Source: Catenibacillus sp964565805
GTDB taxonomy: Bacteria > Bacillota > Clostridia > Lachnospirales > Lachnospiraceae
DNA: 34,768 nucleotides
Assembly: GCA_964565805.1 (NCBI GenBank)
Contig: CAZMGH010000028.1
Location: 1 to 34,768 of the forward strand
Direction of reading: 5' to 3'
The notes beneath the pieces were generated by a model that saw only the letters and a program-made list of their open reading frames with translations, was not told the origin of the DNA and did no database searches. Made by a program: the position numbers and the translations under genes. Positions 1-6,760 of this stretch are shown piece after piece (the first letter of the stretch is position 1; each line of letters begins with the position of its first letter).

Positions 1-164
1 CGTATAATTTCTGTTTTCGTTTTGACGATGGCTCAAGGCGGCTCTACTGCGCCAACAAATGTGAATAAAAACACGCCTTTTCAAACATCAAAGTCATCCG
101 GAGCTTTAAATTTTCCAGCGGCAACCCTGATAGAACCCAAGATTTGCGATTTCACGCGAATATT
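1..164. other. Upstream flank with no supported gene
   Basis: No convincing gene was found here. One + frame stays open from the window edge to a TGA at 166-168, but it has no family resemblance. A short - strand frame (about 170 down to 85) ends in KFKAPDDFDV, which faintly recalls the tails of small antitoxin-like proteins but has no clear start or ribosome binding site. The segment 35-57 holds an imperfect palindrome (GGCG...CGCC) resembling the intergenic repeats found further along. Confidence 0.4.
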
Positions 165-193
165 TTGACAGAAACCCGCAGATATAGTACAAT
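165..193 (+). promoter_or_regulatory. Sigma-A promoter for the radical SAM/RNase G operon
   Basis: TTGACA at 165-170 and TACAAT at 188-193 are separated by 17 bp, close to the vegetative consensus. The leader to the first start codon is about 85 nt and includes a small AGCCG/CGGCT hairpin (212-229). No other promoter is evident before the four-gene operon. Confidence 0.8.
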
Positions 194-282
194 CTTATTG
201 TTAACTGGAAAAGCCGTTATTTTTCGGCTAAATTTAAGGAACTAAGCTTTGTGCTTATTGCACAAAAAACGAAAGGTTTATG

Positions 283-2154
283 ATGAGGAAACTAGCTTTA
301 AGTGATGAAATTTTATTAAAAATAGATAAACCTGCCCGCTATATCGGAGGTGAAGTCAATGCGGTCGTGAAAAATCCGCAAACGGTGGATGTACGCTTTG
401 CGATGGCATTTCCCGACGTATATGAGATCGGTATGTCCTATTTGGGCATCCAGATCATTTACGATATGATGAACGCCAGGGAGGATACCTGCTGCGAGCG
501 GGTCTATTCTCCCTGGACAGACCTGGACAAGATCATGAGGGAAAAACATATCCCTCTGTTTACCCTGGAATCCCAGACTCCTGTAAAGGACTTTGATTTC
601 CTTGGCATTACCATCCAGTATGAAATGTGCTATACCAATATTTTGCAGCTGATCGATCTGTCCCAGATCCCTATGCTGGCTAAAGAGAGGACATGGGATG
701 ATCCCATTGTGATCGGCGGCGGACCATGTACTTATAACCCGGAGCCTTTGGCGGACTTTTTTGATATTTTCTACATTGGCGAAGGGGAGACGGTGTACGA
801 TGATCTTCTGGACACTTATAAAAAGTGCCGTAAAGAAGGAAAGAGCCGTGTGGAATTTCTCGAGGAAGCGGCAAAAATCCCGGGACTTTATGTGCCTATG
901 TTTTATGATGTCACATACAAGGAGGACGGGACTATCCAGGCATTTACCCCAAATAATCCAAATGCATCCCTGCCCATTAAAAAGCAGGTAGTGACGGATT
1001 TAAGCCATACCTTTTATCCAGAAAAGCCTGTGGTACCCTTTATTAAAGTAACTCAGGACCGGGTTGTTCTGGAGATCCAGCGGGGATGTATCCGGGGCTG
1101 CCGTTTCTGCCAGGCAGGTATGGTGTATCGGCCCAACCGGGAGCGGGATCTGGATTTTTTAAAAGACTATGCTGTAAAAATGCTGGAAGCTACCGGCCAT
1201 GAGGAGATCACTTTAAGCTCTTTAAGTTCCAGTGATTATTCCAGGCTGGAAGAGCTGGTAAATTTCCTTATGGATGAGTGCAACCGGAAAAAGATCAATA
1301 TTTCCCTTCCTTCCCTGCGGATTGACGCCTTTTCCCTGGATGTTATGAGCAAGGTGCAGGATGTGAAAAAAAGCAGCCTGACCTTTGCCCCGGAGGCAGG
1401 GACCCAGCGGATGCGGGATGTGATCAATAAGGGCCTTACTGAGGAAGATATTTTTAATGGAGCCATGGATGCCTTTAGAGGCGGTTGGAACCGGGTAAAA
1501 TTGTATTTTATGCTGGGCCTTCCGGAAGAAACCTTTGACGATCTAGAAGGCATTGCCAAGCTGTCTAATGACATTGCGGCTCTTTACTATACGATCCCTA
1601 AATCTGAGCGCCCCGGCGGCGGCCGGGTGGATGTGGTAACAAGCACGTCCTTTTTTGTGCCAAAGCCATTTACCCCTTTCCAGTGGGCGCCTCAAAATAC
1701 GAATGAACAGTTTTTGGAAAAACAGCGTTTCCTTAACGGAAAAATCCGGGATCAGTTAAATCACAAAAGTATTAAATATAACTGGCATGATGTGGAAGTG
1801 ACCCAGCTTGAGGGCATCCTTGCCCGGGGCGACCGGCGCCTTGGTCCGATGCTTTTATCCGCCTACCGCTCCGGCTGCCTGTATGATTCCTGGTCCGAAA
1901 CCTTCCATTATGATCTTTGGATGAAGGCCTTTGAGGATAATCATGTAGATCCGGATTTTTATAATTTACGTCCCCGGAACGTGGATGAGATCCTGCCATG
2001 GGATTTTATTGACGCGGGAGTGACCAAGGCCTTTTTAAAGCGGGAGTGGGAGCAGGCCCAAAAGGGCGCGGTTACGCCCAACTGCCGGGCAAAATGTTCC
2101 GGCTGCGGTTCAAGAATCTACGGAGGAGGCGTGTGCTATGAAGCTGAGGATTAA
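283..2154 (+). CDS. Radical SAM protein, TIGR03960 family (B12-binding type)
   Basis: The 623-residue protein belongs to the uncharacterised TIGR03960 radical SAM family, with an N-terminal cobalamin-binding-like region and a central radical SAM barrel. The iron-sulfur motif is C269-x3-C273-x2-C276 in the context RGCIRGCRFCQAG. A second CxxxCxxC cluster lies at the extreme C-terminus (C601, C605, C608) and may bind another metal or cluster; this is inference. Two ATG codons occur in tandem at 280 and 283. The second is preferred because GAAAGG (271-276) is then 6 nt away rather than 3. The gene overlaps the next by 17 bp, and in many bacteria the two are fused, which suggests one functional unit. 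The substrate is unknown; its place next to RNase G and ribosomal genes suggests RNA or ribosome modification. Confidence 0.88.
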   Translation: MRKLALSDEILLKIDKPARYIGGEVNAVVKNPQTVDVRFAMAFPDVYEIGMSYLGIQIIYDMMNAREDTCCERVYSPWTDLDKIMREKHIPLFTLESQTPVKDFDFLGITIQYEMCYTNILQLIDLSQIPMLAKERTWDDPIVIGGGPCTYNPEPLADFFDIFYIGEGETVYDDLLDTYKKCRKEGKSRVEFLEEAAKIPGLYVPMFYDVTYKEDGTIQAFTPNNPNASLPIKKQVVTDLSHTFYPEKPVVPFIKVTQDRVVLEIQRGCIRGCRFCQAGMVYRPNRERDLDFLKDYAVKMLEATGHEEITLSSLSSSDYSRLEELVNFLMDECNRKKINISLPSLRIDAFSLDVMSKVQDVKKSSLTFAPEAGTQRMRDVINKGLTEEDIFNGAMDAFRGGWNRVKLYFMLGLPEETFDDLEGIAKLSNDIAALYYTIPKSERPGGGRVDVVTSTSFFVPKPFTPFQWAPQNTNEQFLEKQRFLNGKIRDQLNHKSIKYNWHDVEVTQLEGILARGDRRLGPMLLSAYRSGCLYDSWSETFHYDLWMKAFEDNHVDPDFYNLRPRNVDEILPWDFIDAGVTKAFLKREWEQAQKGAVTPNCRAKCSGCGSRIYGGGVCYEAED

Positions 2155-2839
2155 ATTTTCCAAGGAAGGGATCATGAAATTTATCGGACATTTGGATATG
2201 ATGCGGTATTTCCAGAAAGCTTTCCGCCGAAGCGGCATTGATATTGCCTATTCTCAGGGATTTTCTCCCCATCAGATCATCTCCTTTGCCGCTCCTTTAG
2301 GGGTGGGACTGACCAGCCGAGGGGAATATATGGACATTATGGTCCATTCTTCCCAGGATTCTCAGACCATGATCCATCTTTTAAATAAGGAAATGGTGGA
2401 AGGGGTGGAGATTTTAAGCTGCCGCCGCATTGAGGATGAAACAAAAAATTCCAATGCCATGGCTATTTTAGCTGCCGCGGACTATGAGATCACCTTCCAG
2501 GATCCGCGAGATTTTAGTGAAGCTGTAAAAGCGGCCTTCACATCCTTTATGGAGCAGGACCATATCCGGGTAATAAAAAAGACGAAAAAAAGTGAGAGAG
2601 AGGTGGACATCCGTCCCCTGATTTATCACTATGAAATTCATGACCATCAGGTATTTTTCCGCCTGGCCACAGGCAGTCTTGAAAATCTTAAACCGGAGTT
2701 TGTTATGGAAACTTTTATGCAGACTTTAGGCAGGACTTTTGAGGGGCTTCCTGTGCAGATCTGCCGTCTGGAAATGTATGCCAAAGGGCCGGATGGAGAA
2801 CTTGTTTCCCTGGAAAACCTTGGGCATGACATCGTTTAA
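2138..2839 (+). CDS. DUF2344 / TIGR03936 protein, partner of the radical SAM enzyme
   Basis: This 233-residue protein matches the TIGR03936 (DUF2344) family in its opening MKLRIKFSKEG, the conserved GHLDMMRYFQKAFRRS segment and the SQGFSPHQ motif near residue 45. The family is found next to, or fused behind, TIGR03960 radical SAM proteins, and its biochemical role is not known. A strong GGAGGAGG ribosome binding site lies inside the end of the upstream gene. The 17-bp overlap implies translational coupling. The stop codon overlaps the ribosome binding site of the next gene (TAAGGAGG), so three genes are probably made from one message. Confidence 0.85.
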   Translation: MKLRIKFSKEGIMKFIGHLDMMRYFQKAFRRSGIDIAYSQGFSPHQIISFAAPLGVGLTSRGEYMDIMVHSSQDSQTMIHLLNKEMVEGVEILSCRRIEDETKNSNAMAILAAADYEITFQDPRDFSEAVKAAFTSFMEQDHIRVIKKTKKSEREVDIRPLIYHYEIHDHQVFFRLATGSLENLKPEFVMETFMQTLGRTFEGLPVQICRLEMYAKGPDGELVSLENLGHDIV

Positions 2840-2853
2840 GGAGGTTTTGCTTC

Positions 2854-4098
2854 ATGGGGATCCCCCAAAATTATCTGGTTATCCTCCGGTGGAAATCCCG
2901 GATCATGACTGCGGTTTATGAACAGGACCGGCTGGCTGAGGTTTTTTTTGATGATGAAAAAAACAGTATCCTTGGAAATATTTATGTGGGCAAGGTAAAA
3001 AATGTGGTAAAAAATATTAATGCGGCCTTTATTGATATTGGCGGAGGCCAGAAGGGGTATTATTCCCTTACGGAGAATAAAAAGCATTTTTTCTTAAATT
3101 CCAAAAAAAGCGATGCCCTTGTTCCTGGGGATGAACTTTTAGTCCAGGTGATCAAGGAGCCGGTGAAGTCAAAGCCGGCGATGCTCACATCAAATATCCA
3201 CCTGACCGGCCAGGATCTGGTGCTGATGGCAAATAAGCCTGCTGTGGGAATTTCCGCCAAGATCACCGATGACGGTGAGCGGCGCCATTTAAAGACCCTG
3301 CTGGAGTCAAAGATTACCTCAGAGTATGGCTTTATCGTCCGGACCCATGCCCGTGAGTCGGAAGACACTGCACTGATTTCAGAGGCAGACCGCCTGACGG
3401 AAGAATTTCAGGAGCTTTTGCGCCGAGCCTCCTTTGCCTCCTGCTTTTCAAAGCTGTACTCTGCCGTGCCTTCTTATATTCAGTATATTTTAAGTCATCC
3501 CGGCCTGGAAAAGGTCACTACAGATCTTCCGCAGATCTATGAGGAAATCTATCAGGCAGTTCAGACCGGGAATTGTTCCGTGGCTGTGGCCCTGTATGAA
3601 GATGAAAGCTGGCCTTTGGTCAAGGTGAAAAGCCTTCAGACCCAGCTCCATCGGGCCCTGATGCCCCAGGTATGGCTGAAATCCGGAGGCTTTCTTGTGA
3701 TCCAGCCTACAGAGGCCATGGTGGTCATTGACGTAAATACCGGGCGCTATACCGGGAAAAAAGCGGCCCAGGATACTTACTTTAAGATTAATATGGAGGC
3801 AGCCAGGGAGATTGCCTGGCAGGTGCGTCTTAGAAATCTTTCAGGGATCATTATTATTGATTTTATTGATATGAAGGATGCCGGGATGCGGTGCCAGCTT
3901 TTTGAGTATTTAAAAGAGCTGGTAAAAGCGGATCCGGTAAAAACCGTTGTTGTGGACACCACACGGCTGAACCTGGTGGAAATGACCCGGAAAAAGGAAC
4001 GTAAGCCCCTCCATGAATTAATGGAAGAGCCATGTCCTAAGTGTAAGGGCCTGGGGTTTGTATATGATCTGTCGGATGTGGGAGGCAATAATGAATAG
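2854..4098 (+). CDS. rng: Ribonuclease E/G family endoribonuclease
   Basis: The 414-residue product is a compact RNase G-like single-strand endoribonuclease, expected in the cytoplasm in rRNA and mRNA processing. An S1-like RNA-binding segment (NIYVGKVKNV...AAFIDIG) lies around residues 44-70. The metal-binding catalytic aspartates are D293 (VVIDVNTGRYTG) and D336 (IIIIDFIDM). The zinc-link cysteines are C394 and C397 (CPKC) near the C-terminus, where the protein ends shortly afterwards. It therefore lacks the long scaffold tail of enterobacterial RNase E. AAGGAGG (2838-2844) is 9 nt from the ATG. It sits immediately upstream of the rplU region, as in many Clostridia. Confidence 0.92.
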   Translation: MGIPQNYLVILRWKSRIMTAVYEQDRLAEVFFDDEKNSILGNIYVGKVKNVVKNINAAFIDIGGGQKGYYSLTENKKHFFLNSKKSDALVPGDELLVQVIKEPVKSKPAMLTSNIHLTGQDLVLMANKPAVGISAKITDDGERRHLKTLLESKITSEYGFIVRTHARESEDTALISEADRLTEEFQELLRRASFASCFSKLYSAVPSYIQYILSHPGLEKVTTDLPQIYEEIYQAVQTGNCSVAVALYEDESWPLVKVKSLQTQLHRALMPQVWLKSGGFLVIQPTEAMVVIDVNTGRYTGKKAAQDTYFKINMEAAREIAWQVRLRNLSGIIIIDFIDMKDAGMRCQLFEYLKELVKADPVKTVVVDTTRLNLVEMTRKKERKPLHELMEEPCPKCKGLGFVYDLSDVGGNNE

Positions 4099-4597
4099 AA
4101 ACGCATATTTAAAAATGACGGGCTTTTTTAAAAAGTCCAGGCAACGGTATAATCTGCTGTTTATGGTCAGCCGAGTATTTCCCTGGATCATTGCCGGGAT
4201 TTACGGGGTTTTGTGTATCCTGACTGCCCTGACCTTGCCCATGAGGCTGGTTCGGTTTATGGGCGTGCCCCTGGCTGTATTTCTTCTGGTTACTGCCGTG
4301 AGAGTGGTGATCCACCGGAAAAGGCCTTATGAGACCTTTGGATTTACGCCGATCACTTTTCAGAAGAAGCCTAAAAAAGGAAAAAGCTTTCCCAGCCGTC
4401 ATACTGCCAGCGCGGCGGTGATCGCGGCGGCCTGTATGTCCTATGACATGCAACTGGGACAGATCCTTCTGCTCATGGCTGTTCTTGTAGCTGTTTCCCG
4501 GGTCCTTTGCGGCGTCCACTATATCAGCGATGTGGCGGCGGGCTTTGCTTTTGGTATAATTGTTGGAATCATTGGGTTCTATCCGTTCATTTTCTGA
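4091..4597 (+). CDS. PAP2 family phosphatase (membrane)
   Basis: The 168-residue protein is a small membrane phosphatase of the PAP2 superfamily, likely acting on a lipid pyrophosphate such as undecaprenyl-PP or on phosphatidate-type lipids. Its three signature blocks are visible: a basic motif ending in RP (residues 75-79), PSRH at 101-104, and SRVLCGVHYISD with H143 and D147. Hydrophobic stretches flank them (about 31-50, 57-73, 125-140 and 148-166). The ATG at 4091 is chosen because GGAGG at 4081-4085 serves it; an in-frame ATG at 4058 lies well inside rng without a site. The start overlaps the rng stop by 8 bp, so the two genes are coupled. The exact substrate cannot be told from sequence. 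Confidence 0.88.
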   Translation: MNRNAYLKMTGFFKKSRQRYNLLFMVSRVFPWIIAGIYGVLCILTALTLPMRLVRFMGVPLAVFLLVTAVRVVIHRKRPYETFGFTPITFQKKPKKGKSFPSRHTASAAVIAAACMSYDMQLGQILLLMAVLVAVSRVLCGVHYISDVAAGFAFGIIVGIIGFYPFIF

Positions 4598-4606
4598 TAA
4601 TAATGC

Positions 4607-4635
4607 TTTAACTTTAAGAAACTCCATGCTATAAT
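4607..4635 (+). promoter_or_regulatory. Probable promoter for the cytidylate-kinase-like gene
   Basis: TATAAT at 4630-4635 is a perfect -10 element. The -35 at 4607-4612 (TTTAAC) is weak, with 17-bp spacing. It lies 10 bp after the PAP2 stop codon. Confidence 0.5.
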
Positions 4636-4663
4636 AGAGTCATAGATAGTATTATGGCGATTC

Positions 4664-4705
4664 AGCCGGGTTTGCGCATTTACTGCAAAGACCTGTGAAA
4701 CGGCT
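4664..4705 (+). repeat. Structured leader with palindromic core TGCGCATTTACTGC
   Basis: AGCCG (4664-4668) can pair with CGGCT (4701-4705). Inside, TTTGC and GCAAA enclose a GCATTTACT loop. The 14-mer TGCGCATTTACTGC at 4673-4686 recurs exactly at 5549-5562, on the other side of the gene that follows. Confidence 0.5.
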
Positions 4706-4741
4706 ATCTTTACAAAGGAAAACAGTAAAGGGGGTTTTCTT

Positions 4742-5374
4742 ATGAGTAGAAATATTGTAATCACCATCAGCAGAGAGTTTGGTAGCGGCGGACGTGAGAT
4801 TGGTCAGAAGGTAGCAGAAGCTTTAGGCATAAGCTTTTATGATAAGAATCTGATCGAAATCGCCGCTCAAAAAAGCGGGATTAATTCAGACCTGCTTTAT
4901 CAGGCGGATGAAAAGGCTTCCAACCCGTTTTTCAGCGCCTATCTGCCCACTGGAACCGATTACGGCACAGTCAATGACCGGCTGTTTTGGACACAGTCCG
5001 CCATTATTAAGGATCTGGCCACAAAAGAGTCCTGTGTTGTTGTAGGACGGTGCTCTGACTATGTTTTGGAGGATTTTGAAAACTGCCTCCATCTGCATAT
5101 TTTCGCGCCTCTTCCTAAGCGGATCGAGCGTATTAAGGACCGTTATCTTATTGAAACGGATGCGGCCGCCCGTAAGGAGATCGCCCGCACAGATAAGATC
5201 CGCCGTTCCTACTATCAGTATTACACAGACCGCAAGTGGGACGGAGTCGAAGGAAAGACCATGGCCGTGGACAGCAGTTTCCTTGGGGTTGACGGCACAG
5301 TAAACATGATCGTAGATCTGGTCCACAGGAAATGGCCGGATTTTGTAGCGCCAGCGGCTCAGGAAGAGAAGTAG
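4742..5374 (+). CDS. Cytidylate kinase-like family protein
   Basis: The 210-residue product belongs to the Cytidylate_kin2-type family. It opens with a modified nucleotide-binding loop, ITISREFGSGGREIGQKVAEALG (about residues 6-28), and has a VVVGRCSDYVL segment near residue 100. The C-terminal pattern is RKWDG...VDSSFLGVDGTV. The family resembles CMP/dCMP kinases but its substrate is generally unproven, so 'kinase of unknown specificity' is the safe call. It has its own promoter and a strong AAAGGGGG ribosome binding site, and is flanked by palindromes on both sides. A truncated homologue of its C-terminus is found at 17393-17518. Confidence 0.82.
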   Translation: MSRNIVITISREFGSGGREIGQKVAEALGISFYDKNLIEIAAQKSGINSDLLYQADEKASNPFFSAYLPTGTDYGTVNDRLFWTQSAIIKDLATKESCVVVGRCSDYVLEDFENCLHLHIFAPLPKRIERIKDRYLIETDAAARKEIARTDKIRRSYYQYYTDRKWDGVEGKTMAVDSSFLGVDGTVNMIVDLVHRKWPDFVAPAAQEEK

Positions 5375-5393
5375 ATCTATATAATGATACCAG

Positions 5394-5413
5394 CGTCAAA
5401 ATGCCTTTTGACG
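5394..5413 (+). terminator. Small hairpin after the cytidylate-kinase-like gene
   Basis: CGTCAAAA (5394-5401) and TTTTGACG (5406-5413) form a perfect 8-bp stem with a TGCC loop, 19 bp past the stop codon. The 3' side is not a clean T run, so termination is only likely. Confidence 0.4.
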
Positions 5414-5437
5414 TCTTAATCATATAATGTCAGGGTT

Positions 5438-5483
5438 CCAAGGTCGTACATTTTCATGTAACCATGAAAATGTGCGACCTTGG
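5438..5483. repeat. Long near-perfect inverted repeat (21-bp stem, 4-nt loop)
   Basis: The arms 5438-5458 and 5463-5483 are complementary over 21 bp, with one position that is G-U in RNA, around a TAAC loop. G-U and G-C pairs can extend the stem to 5433-5488. There is no T tract after it, so it is not a textbook terminator. It could be a REP- or MITE-like element, or an RNA processing or stability signal. Confidence 0.75.
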
Positions 5484-5541
5484 GGTCCGTAAAGAGGCGC
5501 AAGATTATGTGTATGCGGCAAGCGGTCATAAACAGTGACAT

Positions 5542-5572
5542 CCAGATCTGCGCATTTACTGCGCAGATCTGG
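5542..5572. repeat. Perfect 12-bp inverted repeat with ATTTACT loop
   Basis: CCAGATCTGCGC (5542-5553) and GCGCAGATCTGG (5561-5572) pair perfectly around ATTTACT. GCGCAGATC is then repeated directly at 5572-5580. It shares the 14-mer TGCGCATTTACTGC with the leader at 4673-4686. Confidence 0.75.
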
Positions 5573-5604
5573 CGCAGATCGCGAGGAAAAATTCTCATTA
5601 TCTA

Positions 5605-5633
5605 TTGACAATTTCAGCGATAAATGCTAATAT
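5605..5633 (+). promoter_or_regulatory. Promoter of the rplU-prp-rpmA operon
   Basis: TTGACA (5605-5610), a 17-bp spacer and TAATAT (5628-5633), with an extended -10 TGC just before it, make a very strong vegetative promoter. This fits a ribosomal protein operon. Transcription would begin near 5640, directly at the structured leader. Confidence 0.85.
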
Positions 5634-5639
5634 GCAGTA

Positions 5640-5700
5640 GTGTGCCGCGTAGTGAGGTTTTCAAGTGCTTTTAAGCCACCGTAACTAGCGAGTAATGATA
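5640..5700 (+). ncRNA. Probable ribosomal protein L21 leader
   Basis: Between the promoter and the rplU ribosome binding site, CGC-G-TAGT (from about 5647) can pair with ACTA-GCG (to about 5690), closing an inner GG/CC pairing around a T-rich loop. Position and general form agree with the Firmicutes L21 leader, in which excess L21 is thought to repress its own operon. The assignment is from position and hand folding only. Confidence 0.55.
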
Positions 5701-5714
5701 ATAGGAGGTGCCAT

Positions 5715-6023
5715 ATGTACGCAATTATTGCAACAGGTGGTAAACAGTACAAAGTAGCCGAAGGCGATATCATTAATGTTGAAAAGCTTGGCGTGGAAGC
5801 CGGCGAATCCGTAACTTTTGATCAGGTTCTTGTTGTAAGCGGGGACGAAGTTAAAGTTGGAAATCCTACCGTTGAAGGCGCAAGTGTTGCAGCAACAGTT
5901 GTAGGCAACGTTAAAGGCAAAAAAGTTATCGTTTACAAGTTTAAGAGAAAAACTGGTTATCACAAGAAAAACGGCCACAGACAGGCTTATACAAAAGTTA
6001 AGATTGAAAAGATCAATGCTTAA
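5715..6023 (+). CDS. rplU: 50S ribosomal protein L21
   Basis: This 102-residue protein is a full-length bacterial L21, a 23S rRNA-binding protein of the large subunit. It starts with the family pattern MYAIIATGGKQYKV and ends with the basic RKTGYHKKNGHRQAYT...KIEKI stretch typical of the C-terminal signature. A GGAGG site precedes the ATG, and a strong promoter and structured leader lie upstream. It heads the conserved rplU-prp-rpmA arrangement of Firmicutes. Confidence 0.97.
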   Translation: MYAIIATGGKQYKVAEGDIINVEKLGVEAGESVTFDQVLVVSGDEVKVGNPTVEGASVAATVVGNVKGKKVIVYKFKRKTGYHKKNGHRQAYTKVKIEKINA

Positions 6024-6044
6024 TTTTTCTGTTTGTGAAATGTT

Positions 6045-6365
6045 ATGATCAAGATAACAGTTTACAAGGACAGCAGAAGTTATACAGGTTTTAAGTCTGA
6101 GGGACATGCCGGATACGCAGAGGAAGGATATGATATTATCTGTGCCGCTGTTTCCGTGCTGACAGTAAACACCATTAACTCTATTGAATCGTTTGCTTCC
6201 GACACGTTTCATGTGAAACAAAAGGATGGATTTATAGAGTGTCGGTTTGATCATCCCCTCTCTTCGGAAGCTGTATTGCTGATGAATTCCATGATTCTTG
6301 GTTTACAGGAAATCGAAAAAGATTATGGTCATGAATATATTCGACTTATATTCAAGGAGGTGTAA
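6045..6365 (+). CDS. prp: Ribosomal-processing cysteine protease Prp
   Basis: The 106-residue protein is Prp (YsxB family), the cysteine protease that removes the N-terminal extension of ribosomal protein L27 in Firmicutes and relatives. The catalytic pair is visible as H21 in the SEGHAGYAEEGYD segment and C33 in DIICAAVS, the family hallmark. It lies between rplU and rpmA as usual. The rpmA ribosome binding site overlaps its last codons. Its predicted substrate, an L27 with the cleavable leader, is encoded immediately downstream, which supports the assignment. Confidence 0.93.
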   Translation: MIKITVYKDSRSYTGFKSEGHAGYAEEGYDIICAAVSVLTVNTINSIESFASDTFHVKQKDGFIECRFDHPLSSEAVLLMNSMILGLQEIEKDYGHEYIRLIFKEV

Positions 6366-6369
6366 GGCA

Positions 6370-6660
6370 ATGTTAAAAATGAACCTTCAGATTTTTGCTC
6401 ATAAAAAAGGTGTTGGTTCTACAAAGAACGGCAGAGATTCTGAGTCCAAAAGACTTGGTGCTAAAAGAGCAGACGGACAGTTTGTAAAAGCTGGCAACAT
6501 TCTTTACAGACAGCGCGGAACAAAGATTCATCCCGGTATGAACGTAGGACGTGGCGGTGATGATACATTATTTGCTCTGGTAGACGGTGTTGTAAGATTT
6601 GAAAGAAAAGGCAGAGACAAAAAGCAGGTTTCTATCTACCCCGTAGCTGCAAACGAATAA
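6370..6660 (+). CDS. rpmA: 50S ribosomal protein L27 with Prp-cleavable N-terminus
   Basis: The 96-residue product is L27, whose mature N-terminus reaches the peptidyl transferase centre. The sequence begins MLKMNLQIF followed by AHKKGVGSTKNGRDS, matching the extended Firmicutes form in which Prp cuts after the LNLQFF-like motif. The start at 6370 is set by AAGGAGG at 6354-6360; a longer open frame upstream overlaps prp and is not plausible. A strong terminator follows, so the three-gene operon ends here. Confidence 0.96.
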   Translation: MLKMNLQIFAHKKGVGSTKNGRDSESKRLGAKRADGQFVKAGNILYRQRGTKIHPGMNVGRGGDDTLFALVDGVVRFERKGRDKKQVSIYPVAANE

Positions 6661-6667
6661 TAGCATT

Positions 6668-6707
6668 AAAACGACTTCAGATTTACCTAAATTTGAAGTC
6701 GTTTTTT
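6668..6707 (+). terminator. Intrinsic terminator of the rplU operon
   Basis: A hairpin of about 17 bp, with core ACGACTTCA (6671-6679) pairing to TGAAGTCGT (6694-6702) and extensions on both sides of an ACCT loop, runs directly into six T residues. It is a classic Rho-independent terminator. Confidence 0.93.
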
Positions 6708-6760
6708 ACTATGAAAGCCTGATAAGGGGCTGGGCAGACGAGCAAACAGGAGGTGAAAAA

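Noticed and set aside
1..168. Open + frame from the window edge and a - strand tail ending in KFKAPDDFDV
   Set aside because: Neither has a start, a ribosome binding site or a firm family match. The antitoxin-like resemblance is too short to support a gene.
4109..4627. 172-codon - strand frame opposite the PAP2 gene
   Set aside because: The sense strand has a clear PAP2 family match with motifs and a ribosome binding site; the antisense product is His/Lys-rich and unlike any family.
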